Positions 1 to 8,445 of a stretch of DNA of 64,000 nt are shown piece by piece. Where the stretch lies: contig JAFAEQ010000043.1 of NCBI GenBank assembly GCA_023423935.1, forward strand, positions 62,001 to 126,000, read 5' to 3'. Origin of the DNA: Pseudomonadota bacterium. Its GTDB lineage: Bacteria; Pseudomonadota; Gammaproteobacteria; Steroidobacterales; Steroidobacteraceae. A model generated the notes under the pieces. It had not been told where the DNA came from. It made no database searches and worked only from the letters and a program-made list of their open reading frames with translations. A program made the translations under genes and the position numbers. Position 1 is the stretch's first letter. The number at the start of each line of letters is the position of its first letter.

Positions 1-479
1 CGGGATTCAGCCGCGGCGTGAATCGCATCCGCGAGCTTGTGTCTGAGGATCGTCCCGGACGCTTCGCCGTGACATTTCAGTTGCTGTCGGTCACGCACAA
101 CTGGCGCCTGCGCGTGCGTTGCTTTGCCATCGACGGAGAGCCGCCCCTGATCGATTCGCTCACCGATATCTGGGCGAGCGCGAACTGGTTCGAACGCGAA
201 GCCTTCGATCTCTACGGCATCATGTTCAAAGGTCATCCGGATCTGCGCCGCATCCTGACGGACTACGGATTCATCGGACATCCGTTCCGCAAGGATTTCC
301 CGCTCATCGGCAACGTGGAAGTGAAATACGACCCGGCGAAGGGTCGCGTCGTGTATCAGCCGGTGAGCATCGAGCCGCGCACGCTCGTGCCGCGCGTCAT
401 TCGTGAAGACAATCGTTACGACCAGAATCTCAAGGACGTTCCGGTCGGCGCGCAGGTGGAGTCGGGCAGCCGTGGCTGA
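1..479 (+). CDS. nuoC: NADH-quinone oxidoreductase subunit C (5' truncated)
   Basis: Peripheral-arm subunit of respiratory complex I (30 kDa family), which helps hold NuoD and NuoB on the membrane domain. The window opens inside the gene: the frame is already open at base 3, so the N-terminal part is missing. Visible are the family's conserved stretch around 'ANWFEREAFDLYGI' and the following 'GHPDLRRILTDYGF', which end the 30-kDa domain. The gene ends in TGA at 477-479 and the next gene starts 8 nt inside it, indicating translational coupling. NuoC is separate from NuoD, unlike the fused NuoCD of E. coli. nuoA and nuoB are presumably just outside the window. Confidence 0.95.
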   Translation, partial: GFSRGVNRIRELVSEDRPGRFAVTFQLLSVTHNWRLRVRCFAIDGEPPLIDSLTDIWASANWFEREAFDLYGIMFKGHPDLRRILTDYGFIGHPFRKDFPLIGNVEVKYDPAKGRVVYQPVSIEPRTLVPRVIREDNRYDQNLKDVPVGAQVESGSRG

Positions 480-1725
480 GATTCGCAATTTCACTCTGAA
501 CTTCGGTCCGCAGCATCCGGCGGCACACGGCGTTCTGCGTCTGGTGCTCGAGATGGACGGCGAGGTCATACAGAAGGCCGATCCGCACATCGGACTTCTG
601 CATCGCGCCACCGAGAAGCTCGCGGAATCCAAGCCGTTCAATCAGTCGATCGGTTACATGGATCGACTCGATTACGTTTCGATGATGTGCAACGAGCACG
701 CATACGTGCTCGCGATCGAGAAGCTGCTCGGGATCAAGCCGCCGCTGCGTGCTCAGTACATCCGTGTGATGTTCTCGGAGATCACGCGCATTCTCAATCA
801 CCTGATGTGGCTCGGCGCGCACGGCCTCGATATCGGCGCGATGACAGTCTTCCTGTATGCCTTCCGCGAGCGCGAAGATCTGATGGACTGCTACGAGGCA
901 GTCTCCGGCACACGCATGCACGCGACATACTTCCGTCCGGGCGGTGTGTATCGCGACCTGCCCGACTCGATGCCGCGTTATCAGCCTTCCAAGTGGCGCA
1001 CGCAGAAGGACGTCGATCGTCTCAATGCGAATCGCACCGGCGGCCTGCTCGATTTCATCCGCGACTTCACCGATCGTTTCCCTGCGTGTGTCGATGAGTA
1101 CGAGACACTCCTCACCGACAATCGCATCTGGAAGCAGCGCACTGTGAATATCGGCGTGGTGACGCCAGAGCGCGCACTGCAACTCGGGTTTACGGGACCC
1201 ATGCTGCGCGGATCGGGCATCGCATGGGATCTGCGCAAGAAGCAGCCGTACGAAGTTTACGACCAGATGGATTTCGACATTCCCATCGGCGTGAACGGCG
1301 ACTGCTATGACCGTTATCTGGTGCGCATCGAGGAGATGCGTCAATCGAACCGCATCGTGCGTCAGTGCGTCGACTGGCTGCAGCAGAATCCAGGTCCGGT
1401 GATGACCTCGGACCATAAAGTCGCGCCGCCTGCGCGCGAAGAAATGAAGGACGACATGGAATCGCTCATCCATCATTTCAAACTCTTTACCGAAGGCTAT
1501 TGCGTGCCGGAGGGTGAGACCTACGCGGCAGTCGAGGCGCCCAAGGGCGAATTCGGCATCTATCTGGTTTCCGATGGTGCGAACAAGCCGTATCGCCTGA
1601 AATGTCGTGCACCGGGTTTCGCCCATCTGGCGTCGCTCGATGAAATGGTGCGCGGTCATCTGCTGGCGGACGTCGTTGCAGTCATCGGCACGCAGGACAT
1701 CGTATTCGGGGAAATCGACCGGTGA
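472..1725 (+). CDS. nuoD: NADH-quinone oxidoreductase subunit D
   Basis: 49-kDa subunit of complex I. With NuoB it forms the ubiquinone headgroup pocket. I place the start at GTG 472 (417 aa), because the protein then begins MAEIRNFTLNFGPQHPAAHG, the usual family N-terminus; the open frame extends upstream but that part overlaps nuoC. The HPAAHG loop (His15, His19) is the quinone-site loop known from structures of the family. The stop overlaps the nuoE start by 4 nt (GTGA). Length and order are normal for an unfused proteobacterial nuoD. Confidence 0.96.
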   Translation: MAEIRNFTLNFGPQHPAAHGVLRLVLEMDGEVIQKADPHIGLLHRATEKLAESKPFNQSIGYMDRLDYVSMMCNEHAYVLAIEKLLGIKPPLRAQYIRVMFSEITRILNHLMWLGAHGLDIGAMTVFLYAFREREDLMDCYEAVSGTRMHATYFRPGGVYRDLPDSMPRYQPSKWRTQKDVDRLNANRTGGLLDFIRDFTDRFPACVDEYETLLTDNRIWKQRTVNIGVVTPERALQLGFTGPMLRGSGIAWDLRKKQPYEVYDQMDFDIPIGVNGDCYDRYLVRIEEMRQSNRIVRQCVDWLQQNPGPVMTSDHKVAPPAREEMKDDMESLIHHFKLFTEGYCVPEGETYAAVEAPKGEFGIYLVSDGANKPYRLKCRAPGFAHLASLDEMVRGHLLADVVAVIGTQDIVFGEIDR

Positions 1726-2234
1726 GCGATTCGACACACACGCCTCCCGCCAATGGCGGGCTCTCGGAACATGCGCGCCATGAGATCGATCATTGGCTGG
1801 CGAAGTTTCCGCCGGATCGCAAGCGCTCGGCGGTGCTCGCGGCCTTGCGCACCGTACAGCACGAGAACAACGGCTATCTCACCAAGGATTCGATGGATGC
1901 GGTTGCCGAGTATCTCGGCCTGCCGCCGATCCAGGTCTACGAAGTTGCGACGTTCTATTCGATGTTCGAGACCAAGCCGGTCGGACGTCACAGCATTTCG
2001 GTATGCACCAACATCTCCTGCATGCTGTGCGGGGGCGATGAAATCCTCGCGCACGTCGAGAAGCGACTCGGTATCAAGGTCGGCGAGAGCACGGTGGATG
2101 GACGCTTCTATCTCAAGAAAGAAGAAGAGTGCCTGGCCGCGTGCAACAACGCGCCGATGATGATGGTGGACCACGTGTACTACGAGAATCTCACGCCCGA
2201 GAAGGTCGATGAGATTCTGGACCGGCACAAATAG
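1722..2234 (+). CDS. nuoE: NADH-quinone oxidoreductase subunit E
   Basis: 24-kDa subunit of the NADH dehydrogenase module, carrying the N1a [2Fe-2S] cluster in a thioredoxin-like fold. 170 aa from GTG 1722, which overlaps the nuoD stop. Four cluster ligands are visible as Cys95, Cys100, Cys137 and Cys141 (CTNISC and CLAAC). An extra Cys103 follows the first pair. It sits between nuoD and nuoF as in other proteobacteria. An 88-nt gap separates it from nuoF, wider than the other early junctions of this operon. Confidence 0.96.
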   Translation: MSDSTHTPPANGGLSEHARHEIDHWLAKFPPDRKRSAVLAALRTVQHENNGYLTKDSMDAVAEYLGLPPIQVYEVATFYSMFETKPVGRHSISVCTNISCMLCGGDEILAHVEKRLGIKVGESTVDGRFYLKKEEECLAACNNAPMMMVDHVYYENLTPEKVDEILDRHK

Positions 2235-2322
2235 TTGTGTCGGCGCGGTCGTGAGGCCGCGCAAAGGTATCGAGTTGAAGTTCCTGCTCTCATTTGTCTG
2301 AACGCCGACGGTCAATTTCGCA

Positions 2323-3627
2323 ATGAGCAAATACACGCCGAATCTGGTGTGCTTCGAACCACTGGGCCTCGAGCGCTCATGGGAGCTTGCGACTTATCGC
2401 AGCATCGGCGGCTATGAAGTGTGGGAACGCATCCTGCGCGAGAAGCCCACGCCGGAGTCGATCATCGAGCAGGTGAAAGCATCGGGACTGCGTGGTCGCG
2501 GCGGCGCAGGCTTTCCGACCGGCATGAAATGGAGCTTCATGCTGCCGAGCAAGGCCCCGCAGAAGTACGTGGTCTGCAATTCGGACGAGAGCGAGCCCGG
2601 CACCTGTCACGATCGCGACATCCTGCGCTACAACCCGCACGCGCTGATCGAAGGCATGGCCATCGGCGGTTACGCGATGGGCGCAACGGTTGGGTACAAC
2701 TACATTCGCGGCGAATTCCTGGAAGAACCCGTGCCGCGCTTCGAGGCTGCGCTCAAGGAAGCGTATGCCGCAGGGCTTCTGGGCAAGAATCTCCTCGGTT
2801 CGGGTGTGGACTTCGATCTGTTCACCTATGTGGGCGCAGGCGCTTACATCTGCGGCGAAGAAACCGCGCTGCTCGAATCGCTCGAAGGCAAGCAGGGACG
2901 TCCGCGGTTCAAGCCGCCGTTCCCGGCGAACTTCGGTCTTTACGGCAAGCCCACGACGATCAACAACACGCAGAGCTATGCCTCCGTGCCGACGATCCTG
3001 CGCAAGGGTCCGCAATGGTTCGTCGATCTGGGCGTGGCCAATTCCGCCGGCACGATGATCTTCTCGGTGTCCGGCCATGTGAACAAGCCGCAGAACATCG
3101 AGCTGCCGCTCGGGATTCCGTTCAAGGAGCTGTTGGACATTTGCGGCGGCGTGCGCGGCGGTCGCCAGCTCAAAGCCGTGATTCCGGGCGGCGTGTCGGT
3201 TCCGGTCGTGCCGGGCGACATCATGATGAACACGAATCTCGACTATGACTCGGTGAAGAAAGCCGGTTCCGCATTGGGCACCGGATCGCTGATCGTCATG
3301 GACGAGACGACCTGCATGGTCAAAACGCTCGAGCGGATTTCGCGCTTCTACTACGCCGAGTCGTGCGGTCAGTGCACGCCGTGCCGCGAGGGTACGGGTT
3401 GGATGAATCGTGTGCTGAAGCGCATCCTCGCCGGACAGGGCAAGAAGAGCGATCTGGACATGCTGGTCGATGTGGCGAACAAGATCGAAGGCCACACGAT
3501 CTGCGCGTTCGGCGACGCTTCTGCCTGGCCGGTGCAGAGCTTCATGAAGCACTACCGCCACGAATTCGAATACATGATCGAGAACGGTCACAGCATCGTG
3601 GAGCGCGATAAGCGCCGCGCTGCCTGA
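2323..3627 (+). CDS. nuoF: NADH-quinone oxidoreductase subunit F
   Basis: 51-kDa flavoprotein subunit: binds NADH and FMN and passes electrons to the N3 [4Fe-4S] cluster. 434 aa, normal length. The glycine-rich nucleotide-binding loop is at residues 57-67 (GRGGAGFPTG), the second conserved glycine-rich segment at about 171-189 (GAGAYICGEETA). The N3 ligands are Cys348, Cys351 and Cys354 (SCGQCTPC) and Cys394. Cotranscribed with nuoE and nuoG; 19 nt separates it from nuoG. Confidence 0.97.
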   Translation: MSKYTPNLVCFEPLGLERSWELATYRSIGGYEVWERILREKPTPESIIEQVKASGLRGRGGAGFPTGMKWSFMLPSKAPQKYVVCNSDESEPGTCHDRDILRYNPHALIEGMAIGGYAMGATVGYNYIRGEFLEEPVPRFEAALKEAYAAGLLGKNLLGSGVDFDLFTYVGAGAYICGEETALLESLEGKQGRPRFKPPFPANFGLYGKPTTINNTQSYASVPTILRKGPQWFVDLGVANSAGTMIFSVSGHVNKPQNIELPLGIPFKELLDICGGVRGGRQLKAVIPGGVSVPVVPGDIMMNTNLDYDSVKKAGSALGTGSLIVMDETTCMVKTLERISRFYYAESCGQCTPCREGTGWMNRVLKRILAGQGKKSDLDMLVDVANKIEGHTICAFGDASAWPVQSFMKHYRHEFEYMIENGHSIVERDKRRAA

Positions 3628-3646
3628 CGGACATACTCACGACGCT

Positions 3647-5839
3647 ATGAACGCTCCTGCTCCAACAGACGAGGTCAACATCGAGGTCAACGGCGTGCCC
3701 ATGAAGGCGCGCAAAGGCCAGATGGTGATCCAGGTGACGGACGCGAACGAAGTCTACGTTCCGCGCTTCTGTTATCACGCCAAACTGCCGATCGCAGCGA
3801 ACTGCCGCATGTGCCTCGTCGAGATCGAGAAGGCGCCGAAGCCCATGCCTGCGTGCGCGACGCCCGTCGCGGAAGGCATGAAGGTCTTCACGAAGTCGCC
3901 GAAGGCCATCGCCGCGCAGCGCGCCGTGATGGAGTTCCTGCTAATCAATCATCCGCTCGATTGCCCGATCTGCGATCAGGGCGGCGAGTGCGAACTGCAG
4001 GATCTCTCGCTCGGCTTCGGTCGCGACATTTCGCGTTACTCCGAGCGCAAGCGTGTCGTGAAGGACAAGAACCTGGGTCCGCTCGTGTCGACGGACATGA
4101 CGCGCTGTATCCACTGCACGCGCTGCGTGCGGTTCACGCAGGATATCCAGGGCTTCCAGGAGCTCGGCACGGTCGGTCGTGGCGAAAGCACGGAGATCGG
4201 CACGTTCATCGAAAAGAGCGTGGATCACGAGCTGTCGGCCAACATCATCGATCTGTGCCCGGTCGGTGCCTTGAACAACAAGCCGTATCGCTATCGCGCG
4301 CGCGCCTGGGAAATGACACAGCATCCGCTCGTGTCGCCACACGACAGCGTGGGGGCGAACATCTACGCGCACGTGCTGCGCGGACGTCTGATGCGCATGG
4401 TGCCGCGTCCGAATGAGGACGTGAACGAGACCTGGATCGCCGATCGCGATCGCTTTGGCTTCCAGGGCATGTACAGCGAGGATCGTCTGGAAAAGCCGAT
4501 GATCCGCGAAAACGGCATGTGGCAGGAAGCCGACTGGGAACACGCGCTCGCGCTAGTGGCCGAGAAGCTCGGTCATATCGCGCGTCAGCAGGGCGGAAGC
4601 CAGATCGGTGCTCTGGCAGCGCCGGGCTCGACGCTGGAAGAGCTCTATCTGCTCGCGAAGATTGCGCGCGGACTGGGCAGCTCGAATCTCGACCATCGTT
4701 TGCGTCGCACGGATTTCCGCGACGAGGACAGCGAACCGGTGTACCCGCTGCTCGGTTGTTCCATTGCCGAGCTCGAAACGGCGAGCTCGATTCTCGTGAT
4801 CGGCTCCAATCTTCGCAAAGATGTGCCGCTGATCGCGCACCGTATTCGCAAGGCGGCGGTGAAGGGGGCGAAGGTTTCGTTCGTCAACGCACAGCGCTAC
4901 GACTATCTGTTCCCTGTCGCGAACTATCTGTCGGCGAATGGCCTCGACAGTTTCGATCATCTGGTCGCCATTGCCGCCGCAGCCATCAATGCGACGGGCA
5001 AGAGCGCGCCTGCGAGTGTGTCTGCACTGGTGAGCGTTGCGCAGCCGACAGATGCTCATCGTTCGATCGCGCAGCAACTGATCGAGGGCTCGCGTCGATT
5101 GATCCTGCTCGGAGCGTTGGCACAGCGCCATCCCGCGTTCGCGGACCTGCGACTGATCGCAAGTGCGATTGCCGAAGTGACCGGTGCGACGCTGGGTTAC
5201 CTGCCGGACGGCGGCAACTCGGTCGGCGCGCATGTCGCGGGCGTGCTGCCGACGCGCGGCGTGGGCGGAAGGGCAGTGCAGGCTGCGGGACTCAACGTGG
5301 CCGACATGCTCGCCGCACGACTCAAGGCATACGTCGTCTTCGGCGGCGTCGAACCGAAGCTCGATATCGCATCGCCTGAGGCGTCCGCAGCGTTCGATGC
5401 TGCAGAGTTCGTGGTTGCGCTCTCGCCGTACGAAAGTGCGAAGGACTATGCGGATGTGATTCTGCCGATCGGCACGTTCGCGGAGACCTCAGGCACGTAC
5501 GTGAACCTCGAGGGCCGCTGGCAGAGTGCACCGGGTGCAGCCAAGCCGGTGGGCGAGGCGCGTCCTGGCTGGAAAGTTCTGCGCGTACTCGGAAATCTGC
5601 TCAACCTCACTGGCTTCGACTACGTGAGTTCCGATCAGATCGCCGATGAACTGCGCAGCCAACTCGAGGAGGTTGGCACCGTGACGCCGAAGGCACCGTC
5701 GCGAACCTTGCAGTCGAAGCTCGCGTCCGGGCCATCTGTCGATAACGAAGTGCCGCTGTATCAGGTCGACGCGCTGGTGCGGCGCGCCGCATCCCTGCAA
5801 CAGACGCCTGAAGCTCACCGTTCGCAGGGCGAAGCATGA
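3647..5839 (+). CDS. nuoG: NADH-quinone oxidoreductase subunit G
   Basis: 75-kDa iron-sulphur subunit of the electron-input module. 730 aa, shorter than the roughly 900-aa E. coli protein. The N-terminal part shows [2Fe-2S] N1b ligands Cys42, Cys53, Cys56 and Cys70, the His-ligated N5 site (His102, Cys106, Cys109, Cys115), and the N4 site (Cys154, Cys157, Cys160, Cys204). A molybdopterin-oxidoreductase-like domain without obvious catalytic residues follows. The ATG of nuoH overlaps its stop codon (ATGA). Confidence 0.96.
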   Translation: MNAPAPTDEVNIEVNGVPMKARKGQMVIQVTDANEVYVPRFCYHAKLPIAANCRMCLVEIEKAPKPMPACATPVAEGMKVFTKSPKAIAAQRAVMEFLLINHPLDCPICDQGGECELQDLSLGFGRDISRYSERKRVVKDKNLGPLVSTDMTRCIHCTRCVRFTQDIQGFQELGTVGRGESTEIGTFIEKSVDHELSANIIDLCPVGALNNKPYRYRARAWEMTQHPLVSPHDSVGANIYAHVLRGRLMRMVPRPNEDVNETWIADRDRFGFQGMYSEDRLEKPMIRENGMWQEADWEHALALVAEKLGHIARQQGGSQIGALAAPGSTLEELYLLAKIARGLGSSNLDHRLRRTDFRDEDSEPVYPLLGCSIAELETASSILVIGSNLRKDVPLIAHRIRKAAVKGAKVSFVNAQRYDYLFPVANYLSANGLDSFDHLVAIAAAAINATGKSAPASVSALVSVAQPTDAHRSIAQQLIEGSRRLILLGALAQRHPAFADLRLIASAIAEVTGATLGYLPDGGNSVGAHVAGVLPTRGVGGRAVQAAGLNVADMLAARLKAYVVFGGVEPKLDIASPEASAAFDAAEFVVALSPYESAKDYADVILPIGTFAETSGTYVNLEGRWQSAPGAAKPVGEARPGWKVLRVLGNLLNLTGFDYVSSDQIADELRSQLEEVGTVTPKAPSRTLQSKLASGPSVDNEVPLYQVDALVRRAASLQQTPEAHRSQGEA

Positions 5840-6894
5840 TTCCTGAATTTGCTGCAAACCTGCTCTCGTTCCTGCCGGAATGGATCCAGGCGGTCGTCTG
5901 GTATGGCGTCGTCGCGTTGATTCTTTTCATCAGCGTCATTCTGGTGATGGCGTTTCTGACGCTTGCGGAGCGCCGCGTGATCGGTTCGATCCAGGCTCGT
6001 ATCGGCCCGAATCGCGTGGGTCCGTTCGGCCTGCTTCAGCCGTTCGCGGACGTGATCAAGCTGATGCTGAAAGAGATCGTCATCCCCGAGAAGTCGAACA
6101 AGTTCCTGTTCATTCTCGCGCCCTTGCTCGCGCTGATTCCGGCGTTGTGCACCTGGGCGGTGATGCCGTTGTGGCCGGGTTTTACGGTCGCAGACATCAA
6201 TGCTGGGCTCCTCTACGTTCTGGCGCTGACGTCGGCTGGCGTTTACGGCGTGATCCTTGCCGGCTGGGCGGCGAACTCAAAGTACGCGTTCCTCGGCGCG
6301 ATGCGCGCAGCGGCGCAGATGGTTGCGTACGAAATCGCGATGGGCTTTGCGCTCGTCGGCGTCGTCATGGCGGCGGGCTCGCTGAATCTCGGCGAGATCA
6401 TCGAGGCGCAGCGCGGCGGTTTCTTCAGCTTCTATGTGTGGTGGCTGTTCCCGCTGTTCGTCATCTATTTCGTCTCGGGTATCGCCGAGACCAATCGCGC
6501 GCCGTTCGACGTCGTCGAAGGCGAGTCGGAAATCGTCGCGGGCTTCCACGTGGAGTACTCGGGCATGGCCTTCGCCGTGTTCTTCGTGGCCGAGTACGTG
6601 AACATGATCCTGATCTCGGCTCTGACCGCGGTCTTCTTCTTCGGCGGATGGCTGTCGCCGTTCGAAGGCTGGACGTTCATGCCGGCTTGGCTGCAGGCGC
6701 CACACTTCCTGTGGTTCTTCGCCAAGATTTCGTTCTTCCTGTTCTGCTTCCTCTGGTTCCGTGCCACGTTCCCGCGTTATCGGTACGACCAGATCATGCG
6801 ACTCGGCTGGAAGATCTTCATTCCAGTGACCCTGGTCTGGATCTTCATCGAAGCCATTCTTGTGTACTACAAGATCGGGCCATGGGCAGCGTGA
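5836..6894 (+). CDS. nuoH: NADH-quinone oxidoreductase subunit H
   Basis: Membrane subunit at the junction of the peripheral and membrane arms; it contributes the entrance of the quinone chamber. 352 aa with about eight hydrophobic segments. The conserved cytoplasmic loop ERRVIGSIQARIGPNRVGP lies near residues 47-65, and the conserved acidic loop with 'EGESEIVAGFHVEYSG' is in the C-terminal half. It overlaps nuoG by 4 nt and is followed after 10 nt by nuoI. Confidence 0.97.
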   Translation: MIPEFAANLLSFLPEWIQAVVWYGVVALILFISVILVMAFLTLAERRVIGSIQARIGPNRVGPFGLLQPFADVIKLMLKEIVIPEKSNKFLFILAPLLALIPALCTWAVMPLWPGFTVADINAGLLYVLALTSAGVYGVILAGWAANSKYAFLGAMRAAAQMVAYEIAMGFALVGVVMAAGSLNLGEIIEAQRGGFFSFYVWWLFPLFVIYFVSGIAETNRAPFDVVEGESEIVAGFHVEYSGMAFAVFFVAEYVNMILISALTAVFFFGGWLSPFEGWTFMPAWLQAPHFLWFFAKISFFLFCFLWFRATFPRYRYDQIMRLGWKIFIPVTLVWIFIEAILVYYKIGPWAA

Positions 6895-6904
6895 GGTCGA
6901 TGCG

Positions 6905-7396
6905 ATGAAAACACCTGCCAGTATCTTCAAGACGTTCTTCCTCACCGAGTTGCTCGTCGGCCTCGGCGTGACGCTGCGTCAGTTCGTGTTCAAGCCGAAC
7001 GTCACGGTGCAGTATCCGGAGGAGAAGACTCCGCAGTCGCCGCGTTATCGCGGGCTTCATGCGCAGCGCCGCTACCCCAACGGCCAGGAGCGCTGCATCG
7101 CCTGCAAGTTGTGCGAGGCGGTGTGTCCGGCGCTGGCGATCACGATCGAATCCGATGTGGCCGCGGACGGCACGCGCCGTACGACGCGCTATGACATCGA
7201 TCTCTTCAAGTGCATCTTCTGTGGCTTCTGCGAAGAGGCGTGCCCTGTCGATGCGATCGTCGAAACCCGCATCCATGAGTACCACATGGAGAATCAGGGC
7301 GAGAACATCATGACCAAGGACAAGCTGCTTGCCGTTGGCGAGCGCTACGAGGCCATGATCGCCGCGGACAAAGCTGCCGACGCGCGCTATCGCTGA
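6905..7396 (+). CDS. nuoI: NADH-quinone oxidoreductase subunit I
   Basis: TYKY-type ferredoxin subunit that carries clusters N6a and N6b between NuoG and NuoB. Start taken at ATG 6905 (163 aa, beginning MKTPASIFKTFF) rather than the open frame upstream, which would overlap nuoH. Two CxxCxxCxxxCP motifs are complete: Cys64/67/70/74 and Cys103/106/109/113. An amphipathic N-terminal helix, as usual in the family, precedes them. Confidence 0.96.
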   Translation: MKTPASIFKTFFLTELLVGLGVTLRQFVFKPNVTVQYPEEKTPQSPRYRGLHAQRRYPNGQERCIACKLCEAVCPALAITIESDVAADGTRRTTRYDIDLFKCIFCGFCEEACPVDAIVETRIHEYHMENQGENIMTKDKLLAVGERYEAMIAADKAADARYR

Positions 7397-7406
7397 CAGG
7401 CCCGTC

Positions 7407-8012
7407 ATGACCATTACCGAGATTCTCTTCTACGTGTTCTCTGCGGTCCTCGTCGTGGCCGCAGTGGGTGTCATCACTGCACGCAATCCGGTGCACGCGG
7501 TGCTGTTCCTGGTCTTTGCGTTCTTCAACAGCGCGGTGATCTGGCTCCTGATGGAGGCCGAGTTCCTCGCCATCGTGCTGGTGCTCGTCTATGTCGGCGC
7601 CGTGATGGTGCTGTTCCTGTTCGTGGTCATGATGCTGGATGTGAACGTCACGCAGATGCGCGAAGGATTCACACGCTATGCACCGCTCGGGATCTTGATC
7701 GCAGCGCTCGTCGTCATCGAGATCGGCTCGGTCGTATGGGTGAAACAGCTCGGCGTGACGGAAGCTGCGGCCGCCGCACCGCCGGGACCTGACTACAGCA
7801 ACACGCGCATGCTGGGTGAGTTGCTCTATACCAAGTACCTCTATCCGTTCGAGCTCGCGGCAGTGTTGCTGCTGCTGGCGATCGTTGCTGCCATCGTGCT
7901 CACGATGCGTCATCGCAAGGGGCTCAAGGCTCAGGACGTCGGCGCTCAGGTCGCCGTACGCGCACGCGATCGCGTGCGCATCGTGAAGATGGATCCGGAG
8001 AAGCAGCCATGA
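7407..8012 (+). CDS. nuoJ: NADH-quinone oxidoreductase subunit J
   Basis: Small membrane subunit (ND6 family) of the proton-pumping arm. 201 aa with about five hydrophobic segments, including the conserved 'LVYVGAVMVLFLFVVMML' helix that carries the pi-bulge in complex I structures. A short Ala/Pro-rich loop lies near residues 120-130 and the C-terminus is basic. It overlaps nuoK by 4 nt (ATGA). Confidence 0.95.
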   Translation: MTITEILFYVFSAVLVVAAVGVITARNPVHAVLFLVFAFFNSAVIWLLMEAEFLAIVLVLVYVGAVMVLFLFVVMMLDVNVTQMREGFTRYAPLGILIAALVVIEIGSVVWVKQLGVTEAAAAAPPGPDYSNTRMLGELLYTKYLYPFELAAVLLLLAIVAAIVLTMRHRKGLKAQDVGAQVAVRARDRVRIVKMDPEKQP

Positions 8013-8314
8013 TCCCGTTGAACGCCGTTTTGATGCTGGCCGGTCTGCTGTTCGCACTGAGCGTTGCCGGCATCTTCATCAATCGCAAGAACGTGATCCT
8101 GCTTCTGATGTGCATCGAGCTGATGCTGCTCGCCGTGAACTTCAACTTCGTCGCGTTTGCGCGACATCTCGGCGATCTGAACGGGCAGGTGTTCGTGTTC
8201 TTCATCCTGACTGTCGCCGCTGCTGAATCTGCCATCGGTCTGGCCATTCTGGTGGTGCTGTTCCGCGAGCGTCGGAACATCAACATCCAGGCGCTGGATA
8301 CAATGCGTGGTTGA
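8009..8314 (+). CDS. nuoK: NADH-quinone oxidoreductase subunit K
   Basis: ND4L-type membrane subunit, 101 aa, the standard length. Three transmembrane segments, with the two conserved membrane glutamates seen in 'LMCIELMLLAVN' and 'TVAAAESAIGLAI', part of the proton-transfer path. Translationally coupled to nuoJ. A 131-nt spacer separates it from nuoL. Confidence 0.97.
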   Translation: MIPLNAVLMLAGLLFALSVAGIFINRKNVILLLMCIELMLLAVNFNFVAFARHLGDLNGQVFVFFILTVAAAESAIGLAILVVLFRERRNINIQALDTMRG

Positions 8315-8445
8315 TCATTGAGCTCATCGACCGATCATGGGTCGGCCGATGGGTATCGAAGCCGTCGTATAACTGGCCAATAACACTCTTCGCATACCAC
8401 TGACGTTCGGATCACCTGAACAGCACTTAACGAATCACCACTCGC

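Noticed and set aside
430..1737. 435-codon minus-strand open frame opposite nuoD
   Set aside because: Antisense shadow with no recognisable motif.
8315..8445. Promoter or small RNA in the nuoK-nuoL spacer
   Set aside because: I could not find a well-spaced -35/-10 pair or a stable structure; only the gap itself is real.
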